From positions 1 through 64,000 of the forward strand of contig CAUQTI010000008.1 of assembly GCA_963521065.1 (NCBI GenBank): DNA of 64,000 bases, in the 5' to 3' direction. This document shows, one piece after another, positions 7,418-15,816 of this stretch. Made by a program: the position numbers and the translations under genes. Position 1 is the stretch's first letter. Every line of letters starts with the position of its first letter. This DNA comes from IOR16 sp963521065 (lineage in GTDB: Bacteria; Bacillota; Clostridia; Peptostreptococcales; Anaerovoracaceae). Below the pieces are notes generated by a model. The model was not told the origin of the DNA, ran no database searches, and was given only the letters and a program-made list of their open reading frames with translations.

Positions 7418-8016
7418 TATAATTCTCTGCGCCCTTCCATTGCCTTTGATAAGGTAACTTCATCTGCATACTCTAGGTCGCCCCCCACCGGGATACCATG
7501 CGCGATTCTGCTCACTTTAATACCGGAAGGCTTAATCAATCGGGAAATATACATCGCGGTTGCTTCCCCCTCAATATTTGGATTTGTAGCAAGAATCACT
7601 TCTTCAATTTCATTTTTCTGCAAGCGCAAAATCAAAGATTTCAAATTGATATCTTCCGGCCCGATTCCATCCATCGGTGAAATTGCGCCATGAAGAACAT
7701 GGTAAAGCCCGTGAAATTCTCTGATTCGTTCCATTGCCATCACATCCCGCGGACTTTCTACCACGCAGATTACTTTTGACTCTCTCGCTGGATCCGAGCA
7801 ATAGCTGCAAGGATCAATATCCGTCAAATTCCCGCAGATAGAACAGTATTTCATATTCTTCTTCGCATCAGTGATTGCTTCTGCAAGCAAATTTACTTCT
7901 TTTTCTTCCATTGCTAAGATGTGAAATGCTAAGCGCTGTGCGCTTTTTCCTCCGATTCCGGGCAGCTTTGAAAGTTCACTGATTAATTTAGCCAAAGGTT
8001 TTGCGTAATGCTTCAT
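7417..8016 (-). CDS. recR: Recombination mediator RecR
   Basis: RecR acts with RecO/RecF to load RecA on gapped DNA. The 199-residue protein has, in order, the helix-hairpin-helix KLPGIGGKSAQRLAFH (about 18-33), a Cys4 zinc finger (CSICG...CSYC, about 57-72), and a Toprim domain beginning VICVVESPRDVMAMER and containing GLYHVLHGAISPMDGIGP. Length matches the family. An AAGGTGA site precedes the ATG. The dnaX-ybaB-recR order is conserved across bacteria. Confidence 0.96.
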   Translation of the reverse strand: MKHYAKPLAKLISELSKLPGIGGKSAQRLAFHILAMEEKEVNLLAEAITDAKKNMKYCSICGNLTDIDPCSYCSDPARESKVICVVESPRDVMAMERIREFHGLYHVLHGAISPMDGIGPEDINLKSLILRLQKNEIEEVILATNPNIEGEATAMYISRLIKPSGIKVSRIAHGIPVGGDLEYADEVTLSKAMEGRREL

Positions 8017-8056
8017 AAAGTCACCTTGCTTTCCCTTTTATATCGTTTCTCCTGCA

Positions 8057-8416
8057 TTAAAACAACCCGGGAATAGACAGGCCTCCTGTCAGTTTTCCCA
8101 TCTCATTTTGTGAAAGCTCCTCGATTTGACGAAGTGCTTCATTTGCTGCCACCATGATTAAATCCTGCAGCATTTCAACGTCGTCCGGATCTACAACTTC
8201 TGGCTTTATTTGAATTGAGGTAATCTCTTTCTTTCCGCTGACTTTCACAGAGACGGCACCGCCTCCTGCTGTCGCTTCCACTTCTTTGTCATCTAGCTCC
8301 TGCTGCATCTGCTCCATTTGCTTTTGCATCTGCTGCACCTGCTGAAGCTGCTTTTGCATATTTCCTTTTCCACCGCCTGCACTTGGCTTTTTCCCTGCTC
8401 TCATTCCTTTGCCCAT
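8057..8416 (-). CDS. YbaB/EbfC nucleoid-associated protein
   Basis: A DNA-binding protein of the YbaB/EbfC family, thought to act as a homodimeric nucleoid factor. The 119 residues include a Gly/Lys-rich N-terminus, a Gln/Met-rich coiled coil (QQVQQMQKQMEQMQQEL), the beta segment VSVKVSGKKEITSIQIKPEVVD and a C-terminal helix. The N-terminal basic Gly-rich extension (RAGKKPSAGGGKG) is longer than in E. coli YbaB. It lies between dnaX and recR, as in most bacteria. Confidence 0.93.
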   Translation of the reverse strand: MGKGMRAGKKPSAGGGKGNMQKQLQQVQQMQKQMEQMQQELDDKEVEATAGGGAVSVKVSGKKEITSIQIKPEVVDPDDVEMLQDLIMVAANEALRQIEELSQNEMGKLTGGLSIPGLF

Positions 8417-8440
8417 CTTCTTTTCTCCTTTATTCTCTCG

Positions 8441-10057
8441 TTATTTGATATCTATATGAAGACCCAAACGCTTTCCAATGGCATCGGCCAACTGCTCCAC
8501 TTGATCTTCGTTCCTGGATGATTCTTTCTTTTCCTGCAAGGTACATTTCATGCGAAGTTTCCTTCCTAAATGACGCTCCATTAAAGCTTCCAGTTGTTCT
8601 TCGTTTTCTTCTGCACATTTTTTTAACAGCTCATTTTTCACTTCAACCAGGAAATGCTTTTCTGACACCTCTCGCAGTGCAGTCCCTCTTTTCAACAAAT
8701 GTAAACTACCTTTTATATAATTTGGATTTGCAAAAATCGAATCCCAAAGCTCGTCTAAATTAAAATCATCTTTTTTGACGAATACCGAGTCTCCCTTTGA
8801 CTCAACGTCGTGTGGGCTAACGTTCCTTTCGGTATCCCGTTTCTCACTTTCCGTTCTTTGCGGAGAATATGGTACTGCATCCTCCCGTATCGTTTGCTTC
8901 GGCTCCTGTGCGAAAACGCTTTCTGCTTTTACCTTTTTTGCAGGAAGCTGCCGTTCAACGTTTTGATAAGAAAAGTCACGGTTTGCCAGCTTTATAATGC
9001 AGAGCTCCAGCAAAGTTCTTGGCTGTGTAGACCATCTTGCTTCATTTAAAGTTTTAGATAACTCTACAATGGAATGGTCAATCATCGGTAAATCAATCGT
9101 TTTACTTTGCTCCCGAATGCGTTCAATGTTTTCTAAGGAAAGGTTCAACAGGTCTTCCGGACGTTCAACGTACTTAATCAGCAAAAGAGAGCGGTAATGA
9201 CTAATCCAATCCTTTATAAATTGGCGCACTTCCTTTCCTTCTTCCAAAATACGGTTTAACAGTAGCAAGGCTTCTGACACCTTCTGTTGTATCACATATC
9301 CGGTCATTTCCAGGAAAATCTCTTCTCCGCTGCTTCCAAGCACAGTCAATACATCTTCACGTTCTACTTTCTTTTCGCCGGCTGCAATACACTGCTCCAA
9401 AAGACTCAATCCATCTCGGACCGACCCATCTGCATTCGCGGCCATCAGTCCCAAGGCTCCGTCTGATACTTCAATTCCCAAGGAATCACAGATTGACCGC
9501 ATCCCCGAGGACAATTGTTTTTCAGGTACTCTATGAAAATCAAGACGCAAGCAGCGTGATAAAATCGTAGCTGGCAGCTTCTGCACTTCCGTTGTCGCCA
9601 ATATAAACATTACATTTTCCGGAGGCTCTTCCAGTGTTTTCAGCAGTGCATTAAATGCACCTGTGGAAAGCATGTGTACCTCGTCGATAATATACACCTT
9701 ACAGCGTCCGCTCACCGGAGGATATTTTACACTTTCTCTCAGCTCTCTTATATTTTCTACACCATTATTGGATGCCGCATCAATTTCAATGACATCCATG
9801 AAGGTTCCATTTGTAATATGGTTACAGTTTTCACAACATCCGCACGGACGTTCTCCCTGTGGCGCTAAACAATTCACTGCCTTTGCCAAAATACGAGCCG
9901 TTGAAGTTTTTCCGGTACCTCTCGTCCCGCAAAAAAGATAGGCATGACCAGTTGAATCACTGTTAATTTGATTTTTTAAAATACGGACAATATGTTCTTG
10001 TCCTAAAATATCTTGGAATGTTTCCGGACGAAAACTACGATACAATGCCTGATACAT
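8441..10057 (-). CDS. dnaX: DNA polymerase III subunits gamma/tau
   Basis: The clamp-loader ATPase. The 538-residue protein has Walker A GTRGTGKTST (about 44-53), zinc-binding cysteines in CLAPQGERPCGCCENC, Walker B IIDEVHML, the sensor LATTEVQKLPATILSRC, and a collar domain. The C-terminal third is variable and charged, as is usual in tau. The start has GGAGG 8 bases upstream. It heads the dnaX-ybaB-recR-GIY-YIG cluster, immediately downstream of the SRP RNA gene on the same strand. I saw no convincing programmed-frameshift signal. Confidence 0.96.
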   Translation of the reverse strand: MYQALYRSFRPETFQDILGQEHIVRILKNQINSDSTGHAYLFCGTRGTGKTSTARILAKAVNCLAPQGERPCGCCENCNHITNGTFMDVIEIDAASNNGVENIRELRESVKYPPVSGRCKVYIIDEVHMLSTGAFNALLKTLEEPPENVMFILATTEVQKLPATILSRCLRLDFHRVPEKQLSSGMRSICDSLGIEVSDGALGLMAANADGSVRDGLSLLEQCIAAGEKKVEREDVLTVLGSSGEEIFLEMTGYVIQQKVSEALLLLNRILEEGKEVRQFIKDWISHYRSLLLIKYVERPEDLLNLSLENIERIREQSKTIDLPMIDHSIVELSKTLNEARWSTQPRTLLELCIIKLANRDFSYQNVERQLPAKKVKAESVFAQEPKQTIREDAVPYSPQRTESEKRDTERNVSPHDVESKGDSVFVKKDDFNLDELWDSIFANPNYIKGSLHLLKRGTALREVSEKHFLVEVKNELLKKCAEENEEQLEALMERHLGRKLRMKCTLQEKKESSRNEDQVEQLADAIGKRLGLHIDIK

Positions 10058-10142
10058 GAAGCCTCCTTTCTCTGCGAGGGTTTCCCCTCTGTTCTTTCCT
10101 TTTTTAACGAATTGGAGATACTTTCCTTATTCGCTAAAAAAA

Positions 10143-10300
10143 TTGCCCTTTAGGAGCTTCGCGGACTCATGAAAAAGGCTGCTCTGCGGCACATAAGAGA
10201 TTCCGCTTATCGCTGCTTCCTTCCGGACCTGACGAGGTTCACAGATTCTTATTGCGCAGGACCCAAACCACGGTCAACGAAGCTTCTAAAAGGCAATTCA
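10143..10300 (-). ncRNA. ffs: Signal recognition particle RNA (small bacterial type)
   Basis: The minus strand carries the invariant SRP domain IV core AGGTCAGGTCCGGAAGGAAG followed by CAGC (plus positions about 10211-10236), which binds Ffh. The ends pair into a long closing stem (CGAAGCTTCTAAAAGGCAA with TTGCCCTTTAGGAGCTTCG), and the 3' arm runs into a T tract at about 10134-10141, so the terminal stem doubles as a terminator. The length is about 150 bases, without the Alu domain of Bacillus-type 6S/scRNA as far as I can see. A consensus promoter lies just upstream. Exact ends are estimated. Confidence 0.92.
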
Positions 10301-10311
10301 TGCACTTCATT

Positions 10312-10340
10312 ATTATATATATTTTTTTGTATACTGTCAA
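10312..10340 (-). promoter_or_regulatory. Consensus sigma-A promoter of SRP RNA
   Basis: On the minus strand TTGACA (10335-10340) and TATAAT (10312-10317) are separated by exactly 17 bases, a perfect match to the vegetative consensus, as expected for an abundant stable RNA. Transcription should begin near 10305. Confidence 0.9.
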
Positions 10341-10404
10341 CCAAAAAGGCTTCTTTTTGTGAGTAATAAGCAGTAACTCGAATGGAACGAGAATTCCCCG
10401 CGCA

Positions 10405-10440
10405 TTCTAAAAGGGACTGGATGAAATATCCAGCCCCTTT
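10405..10440 (-). terminator. Hairpin terminator after the NhaC-type transporter
   Basis: The arms AAAGGGGCTGGAT and ATCCAGTCCCTTTT (minus strand) enclose a 5-base loop, with a short T run inside the second arm. It is the only good hairpin downstream of the glycyl-radical operon. Confidence 0.6.
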
Positions 10441-10579
10441 CCCTCCTCGTATTTTATTTTCTGCGATAGAGGGAATAATAGGTTTTAACGAAATTGCGCC
10501 TATTGTATTTGTTGCTACAACGTTTTGCAAAATTTAATGCTTGAATCAGCACAATGCATCTCAACCCTATTATCGTTGT

Positions 10580-11992
10580 TTATGACATTGCAAAGCCAAA
10601 GACTACATATCCGACAAAGGATATCGCTGTAACAATTCCGATATATGGAAGCTGCGCGACTGCATAATCGACGTTATTAATTCTGCAGGCAGAAGCAGAC
10701 AGCAAAGTTACATCGGAATAGAAGCAAGCCTGTGCACCAAAGCATGCAGCCGAGATAATCGCGCCCAATGTGAGCGGAATGCTTGCACCAGTTGAAGCCG
10801 CCAATGGCAGAATGATTGGAGTGCACACTGCCGGAATACTCCAGATATTTCCGGTTGCAAAGCATACGATGCCTACAAGTATAAATGCGATTGCCGGAAG
10901 CCATGCTGCACTCATATACGGACCTGCAACATCAATCAGATAGTCTGGTAAACCAATTAAGGTGATTGATTGTCGATAGAACAATGATGTAACGAGTACG
11001 ACTGCTATAAAGAGCATATCCTCAAGCCCTTTGTAACAATTGTCACAGAATTTGCTCAGGCTCATTATCTTGGTCGGAACGAAGAGCACAAAGCAAGCGA
11101 CAATACCGATGCTTACACCGTAAAGAATATCTCCCAGCAGTAAAGTCGCAATGATAACGACTGCCATTGGTACAATGAAGGCCCAAAGATGCGGAGTTAT
11201 TTCTTCTTCTTCCTTTGCATTTTCATCAGAGATTGCACCCATTACCTCGCCGAGCTCATCTCCCTGATTCTGCATGTTACTGGATGCCGGCCAAAGCTGC
11301 CCGGTATCTGCAACTCTCTGGTATGCTTTTTTGATTCCTCCCATCTTAGGAACAATTCCTACAATGACTAAAAGTACAAAGATGACGCAAAGGAATGGGT
11401 AGAAGAAATATGGCATAATATGGTAATAAATACTCATCGCGCTGTCGCCAACGACTGCCGCTTCTTTTTGTTGCTCGAAGATTCCTGAAAAGAAGACGAC
11501 CCAGGCAGAAATCGGTATGATCAGACAAACCGGAGCCGATGTTGTATTAATGATGTAGCAAATCATCTCTCTCGGTGTTTTGTGTTCATCAGAAAGGGTT
11601 AGCACGCAGTTTGCAGTAACCAGAATGCTGAGATAGTCGTCAATGAAAATTATAATTCCGCACAACCAAGTCATGAATAGTACTTGTTTTTCTGTCTTGA
11701 TATACTTTCTCGCTAAGTCGCCGACTGCTACCGCGCCCTTTGATTGTCTGAGCAGCTGTACAAAGCATCCAAACAAGAGACAAATAATTACGATATAGTT
11801 GTTGTCCGCATCGCATGCTGCCGTAAGCAATGCATCCATCATCGGCACAAAAAATGCTGCCTTATAGTAGAATACGTATCCGAGTATACCAGATAACATG
11901 ATACTCAGAATACACTTTTTCGTTACTAGCGCAAATACTAAGAAGCCAAGCGCTGGAATTAAGGTGATGATTCCTAAATTAGTCCCGTCCAT
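10580..11992 (-). CDS. NhaC-type Na+/H+ antiporter family transporter
   Basis: This 470-residue integral membrane protein has about 11-12 hydrophobic segments. It shows NhaC-family features: the IDDYLSILVTANC segment, NTTSAPVCLIIPISAWVVF, and the late AICFATGNIWSIPAVCTPIILPLA-like region. NhaC relatives exchange sodium for protons or carry small organic anions such as malate/lactate. A charged, low-complexity cytoplasmic loop (NAKEEEEI) lies mid-protein. It is third in the operon with the glycyl-radical enzyme and its activase, 38 bases after the activase gene, which suggests it carries the enzyme's substrate or product or supports pH/Na+ balance. That assignment is inference. Confidence 0.85.
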   Translation of the reverse strand: MDGTNLGIITLIPALGFLVFALVTKKCILSIMLSGILGYVFYYKAAFFVPMMDALLTAACDADNNYIVIICLLFGCFVQLLRQSKGAVAVGDLARKYIKTEKQVLFMTWLCGIIIFIDDYLSILVTANCVLTLSDEHKTPREMICYIINTTSAPVCLIIPISAWVVFFSGIFEQQKEAAVVGDSAMSIYYHIMPYFFYPFLCVIFVLLVIVGIVPKMGGIKKAYQRVADTGQLWPASSNMQNQGDELGEVMGAISDENAKEEEEITPHLWAFIVPMAVVIIATLLLGDILYGVSIGIVACFVLFVPTKIMSLSKFCDNCYKGLEDMLFIAVVLVTSLFYRQSITLIGLPDYLIDVAGPYMSAAWLPAIAFILVGIVCFATGNIWSIPAVCTPIILPLAASTGASIPLTLGAIISAACFGAQACFYSDVTLLSASACRINNVDYAVAQLPYIGIVTAISFVGYVVFGFAMS

Positions 11993-12030
11993 AGTGTTTC
12001 CTTCCTCTTAAGTTCAGTAATAAATAATTT

Positions 12031-12966
12031 TTATACTCTACCCAAAATTTCCACCTTTAAATTTATTTCATTTTTGAAATAAGTTTCTATTTCCGTCAAA
12101 TGTTCTTCCGTCGGCGGTTCAAATTCTTCCTGTATGCCGCCCACGTTTGTTTTTTTGCCGATTCCCAGGCTGTGATAGGGAAGCAGATTCACTCGTTTCA
12201 CGCCGATTTCTCTGTAAAGTTCACCCGTACGTTTAATGATGTCATCGCTGTCATTCACGCCCTTGATGAGAGGCATTCTCAAAATGAGTTTATTCACCGT
12301 TCTTGCATCTGCTGCGAGCATCCTCAGGTTATCAATAATCCTCTGATTGCTGACTCCTGTATATTCTCTGTGAACTTCATCATCAATCGACTTCATATCG
12401 TAAAGAATATTCGTGACATTCTCCATGAGCGCCATTTCCATAAGGGCTTGTGAATCCCCAAATCCACAGGTATCCATACACACCCGAATGCCCCGCTTTC
12501 CTGCTTCATCAATAAGTCTTCCTACAAGCTCTGCATGCATGAGGATTTCTCCTCCGCTGACGGTAATACCGCCCTGTGTGTTATCATAGAACCCCTTATC
12601 CTGTTCGGCTATGCTTAGAATTTCCGCTATCGTCATCGGCTTTGCTACAGGTCTTAATGCCTGTGCGTAGCACTCGTCTGCACACGCAAGACAGACGTTG
12701 CATTTGTCTCTGTCAATTACAATCCCCGATTCCGGGTTCATTGTCACTGCACCCCTAGGACAGATCTTAACGCAGTGTCCGCATCCGATGCAATTGTTTG
12801 GCGACTGGATAAGCTGCTGCTTCGGATCGATTAGCTCAGGATTGTGGCACCACTTACAACGGAGAGGACAGCCTTTCATGAATATGGTGGTTCTGATACC
12901 GGGACCGTCTTCTACTGAAAATTTTTGGAGGCTTCCTATAAGCACTCTTTCCATTGTATTACTCAT
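12031..12966 (-). CDS. Glycyl-radical enzyme activating protein (radical SAM)
   Basis: The activase generates the glycyl radical of the partner enzyme using S-adenosylmethionine and a [4Fe-4S] cluster. The chosen start (12964-12966) has a GGGGAGGA site and gives 311 residues beginning MSNTMERVLIGSLQKFSVED; an upstream in-frame ATG lacks a site. The radical-SAM cysteines are C33-x3-C37-x2-C40 (GCPLRCKWC). Two ferredoxin-like clusters follow (CIGCGHCVKICP and CNVCLACADEC), as in activases of HypD, choline-lyase and arylacetate decarboxylase systems rather than PFL. It lies 74 bases downstream of the glycyl-radical enzyme gene. Confidence 0.93.
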   Translation of the reverse strand: MSNTMERVLIGSLQKFSVEDGPGIRTTIFMKGCPLRCKWCHNPELIDPKQQLIQSPNNCIGCGHCVKICPRGAVTMNPESGIVIDRDKCNVCLACADECYAQALRPVAKPMTIAEILSIAEQDKGFYDNTQGGITVSGGEILMHAELVGRLIDEAGKRGIRVCMDTCGFGDSQALMEMALMENVTNILYDMKSIDDEVHREYTGVSNQRIIDNLRMLAADARTVNKLILRMPLIKGVNDSDDIIKRTGELYREIGVKRVNLLPYHSLGIGKKTNVGGIQEEFEPPTEEHLTEIETYFKNEINLKVEILGRV

Positions 12967-13040
12967 TGAAACGTCCTCCCCGTTGTATTTGTGTGTTGAC
13001 TGGTTAAGCACTTTTCAAATGCTCTTCCCATACGTCAAAT

Positions 13041-15413
13041 TTATGATAAGTGCGCAGTTCTGTATATAATGGTATCTTGTGCACTCTTATCCAGCTCTGT
13101 GAAGTATGCCATATAGCCGGCTACGCGAACCATAAGGCCCTTGTAATTTTCTGGGTTTTCCTGTGCTTTCTTGAGAGTTTCATTATCCACAACATTTATC
13201 TGTATATGTTGTCCCCCATCTTCAAAATAGGTTTTGATAACCCCCTCGATAATATTCAAACCTTCTTCTCCCTGAACACCCTTAGGGTCGAAGCGCAGAT
13301 TGTACAGTGCACCTTCATGTAACGCTTCGTCTACCATACTGGCAACGGACTTAACCGTAGCGGTTGGGCCGTTTCTGTCTCTTCCCATCATTGGCGACGA
13401 TGCATCGCAAAATGGTTCCCCCGCAAGTCTCCCGTCAGGAAGCGCTCCTGTAACGGCACCATGTGGAATGTTCATCGTCTGGGAATCAATGCCGAATGCA
13501 TAATAACCACCTCTTGCATCCTCCCATTCCTGAACAATATCTGCAATATAGTCCATCATCTCCTTATAGATGCTGTCCACATGCTCCAAATTGTTTCCGT
13601 ATTTCTCTGGCTTGTTCAGCAGAAGCTGCCGAAGTCTTTCCTGTCCTTCAAAGTTCGTGTCGCACGCCTTAATCAGCTCATCCATGGTCAAGTCCTTATC
13701 CTGGAATACGCACTTCTCTACTGCGGCAATCGAATCTGCCAGATTTGCTGGTCCTGTAACATACAGCCCGTCTGTTGAATACTTTGCGCCACCGTGCTGT
13801 ACGGATTTGCCGCTTTCAACGCAGCCCTTGGTTACCATGGACGCGAAGATGACAGGGTATCTGTTCATGTGAATGCTCTGCATTAAATTATATCCAGTTC
13901 GAATCAGCCCATAATGATGGATAATCTGCTTCTTAAGGGCATCCTTAAACTCTTCGATGTTCTTAAATTCCCTTGGGTCTCCAGTTTCAAGCCCCATCAA
14001 CTTACCGGTAGCAGGGTCAACACCGTTGTGTAGAACAAATTCAAGCATCTTTCCCATGTTAACATATCCTGCATCAGGAGACCCATCGGTTCCACCGCCG
14101 CCGGGACCAGGCTGAATACAGCCAACAATCGTCCAATCCCTAGCTTCTTCTATGGTGCTGTTTCGGCCCTTAGCAAGGCTGATTTTTATGGCAGCATCGT
14201 CATTAAAGAATCCCGGGTTTGCCTGTCCCTCCTGAATCATTCTGCATCCAAACTTAATTAAGTCTTTAGGAGTTTCTTCCCAAACTCTTAGCGCCATGAC
14301 AGGCTGTTTTACCTGAAGCTCGCTTGCCGCTTCCAGACAAAGGTAGGATAAATCGTTTGTCGCATCTTTTCCGTCTGGAGTTTGTCCGCCCACAACCAAG
14401 ATTTGCCACATCGGATATCCTGCAAAGGCAGTAGCGTACCAACTATCTCGTACTTCATATACCTCACAACTCTTGAGATAGAGGCATTCTATCATTTCCA
14501 ACGCTTCTTCTCTTGTGATGTTCTTCTCGTCGATTACATCCTTCTTGTAGAACTGCCACATGTACTGGTCAAACCTTCCAAATCCGCATGCAGTCGTACA
14601 AACCTCTATATAAAAATAAACATGTACAAACCATACTGCCTGAAGTGCCTGCTGGAAAGTCTGAGGCGGATTTTCTGGAACCACCCTGCAATTTGCCGCA
14701 ATCGTGAGAAGCTCCTTTTTTCTCTCTTCATCTGCGCACTCCGAAGCCATTCTTTCCGCTTCATCTGCCATTCTGTGCGCATAAGTAATCAGGCCCTCAC
14801 TCTGAATAATACAAGCCTTCCAAAAATCTACCTTAGCCTGTTCCTCCATGCTCTGCGGAACTGTGTTATCAATGTTTCTCTGGCATTCTTCGATGTACCC
14901 TCTAATTCCCAGTGTGAGAATTTTTTCGTGATTACATGTGGTTTCACCTGAAACACCATTCTCCAGCCCTACACAAATAATGTCGTCTTTCTCCAGAGCG
15001 CGAATGCGTGCTGGCATCGCTGTCTGTGCCAAGTCTTCCATTGACTTGCCGTCCCAGTACTTCAGTGTTTCAAGAATCGTCGCCTTATCTTCTGGCGAAA
15101 TATAATAAGGGTCCTTTTTCCGTTCCCCGAACTCGTCAATATCACTAATATACCATGAGCTTGACTGGAATTCCGGATGCAGGTTGGCCCCCCTGTATGC
15201 ATTTGTTGTGGTTCCTACAATGAGTTCATCCTCCATGATGAGTGTGGTCATGTTCTCCATGATGTGATTGACGACCTTAGCTCTGAAAATAGGAACTGCA
15301 TCGCCGGCAAACTTCTGATAAGCTTCTGTTGCCAGCACCAATCTCTCCGCCGTGATGGTTGGAGTTGTCTCGAAATACTTTTCCTTCATTCTTTTCACTC
15401 TTGATGTTAACAT
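13041..15413 (-). CDS. Glycyl-radical enzyme of unassigned reaction (Cys432-Ile-Gln434)
   Basis: The 790-residue protein has the glycyl-radical loop RVAGYMAYF near the C-terminus (radical site about Gly766) and the thiyl cysteine Cys432 in VGCIQPGPGGGG. Size and Cys/Gly positions are close to those of hydroxyproline or propanediol dehydratases (about 790 residues, HypD Cys434), not PFL (adjacent Cys-Cys). Most eliminating glycyl-radical enzymes have Glu two residues after the cysteine as general base; here it is Gln434, followed by an unusual Pro-Gly-Pro-Gly4 loop. The substrate cannot be named. A GGAGGAAAC site precedes the ATG. It is first in an operon with activase and an NhaC-type transporter and divergent from an AraC regulator. 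Confidence 0.93.
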   Translation of the reverse strand: MLTSRVKRMKEKYFETTPTITAERLVLATEAYQKFAGDAVPIFRAKVVNHIMENMTTLIMEDELIVGTTTNAYRGANLHPEFQSSSWYISDIDEFGERKKDPYYISPEDKATILETLKYWDGKSMEDLAQTAMPARIRALEKDDIICVGLENGVSGETTCNHEKILTLGIRGYIEECQRNIDNTVPQSMEEQAKVDFWKACIIQSEGLITYAHRMADEAERMASECADEERKKELLTIAANCRVVPENPPQTFQQALQAVWFVHVYFYIEVCTTACGFGRFDQYMWQFYKKDVIDEKNITREEALEMIECLYLKSCEVYEVRDSWYATAFAGYPMWQILVVGGQTPDGKDATNDLSYLCLEAASELQVKQPVMALRVWEETPKDLIKFGCRMIQEGQANPGFFNDDAAIKISLAKGRNSTIEEARDWTIVGCIQPGPGGGGTDGSPDAGYVNMGKMLEFVLHNGVDPATGKLMGLETGDPREFKNIEEFKDALKKQIIHHYGLIRTGYNLMQSIHMNRYPVIFASMVTKGCVESGKSVQHGGAKYSTDGLYVTGPANLADSIAAVEKCVFQDKDLTMDELIKACDTNFEGQERLRQLLLNKPEKYGNNLEHVDSIYKEMMDYIADIVQEWEDARGGYYAFGIDSQTMNIPHGAVTGALPDGRLAGEPFCDASSPMMGRDRNGPTATVKSVASMVDEALHEGALYNLRFDPKGVQGEEGLNIIEGVIKTYFEDGGQHIQINVVDNETLKKAQENPENYKGLMVRVAGYMAYFTELDKSAQDTIIYRTAHLS

Positions 15414-15454
15414 ACGTTTCCTCCTTCCGTTTTTTTAACTGCTTACAATACTAC

Positions 15455-15460
15455 ATTATA
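15455..15460 (-). promoter_or_regulatory. Candidate -10 element of the glycyl-radical operon
   Basis: A perfect TATAAT on the minus strand lies about 42 bases before the enzyme's start codon. No recognisable -35 hexamer lies 16-18 bases upstream, which would fit a promoter that depends on an activator such as the divergent AraC protein. Confidence 0.45.
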
Positions 15461-15676
15461 GTAAAGTGCAAGACAAGAACCAGCTTGTCAAGTTTTCTAA
15501 TTGTATTGTTGCTTAGATAAAAAGCAGTGAATTGCGAGAAATGAAAAAATTCTGCATTCCTGCTATGCGTAATAGGCGGTCAAATCAAAGCAATCCAATG
15601 TGATTACCGAATGCGATGATTTTGTTTTTAGAGAATAATTTATTCCTATTATTTTCCATGTCAATATGGTTTCTCG

Positions 15677-15710
15677 TAATTAGTTTGCTGTAAACCATAA
15701 TTAGTTTGCT
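15677..15710 (+). promoter_or_regulatory. Tandem 13-bp direct repeat, likely AraC operator
   Basis: TAATTAGTTTGCT occurs twice without mismatch, at 15677-15689 and 15698-15710, so the copies start exactly 21 bases apart, two helical turns. Direct half-sites at 21 bp spacing are the classic arrangement for AraC-family dimers (araI1/I2). They sit in the divergent region between the glycyl-radical operon and the AraC gene. Confidence 0.7.
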
Positions 15711-15816
15711 AAAAAAAACATTGAAAAGCTTTTCTTCCTTTTCTAATTCAGTATATAATGTACACATAAGAGTTAAATTAAGACTAGCAGTTTCGTTTTT
15801 CAGAGAGGTGTTCAGC

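Noticed and set aside
10249..10530. 93-codon minus-strand frame next to dnaX
   Set aside because: It overlaps the SRP RNA and its promoter, has no ribosome binding site and no recognisable protein features.
15706..15816. Longer N-terminus for the AraC regulator from ATG 15706
   Set aside because: It would start within the direct-repeat operator and before a TATAAT; the GTG at 15817 has a good ribosome site and begins at the cupin domain.
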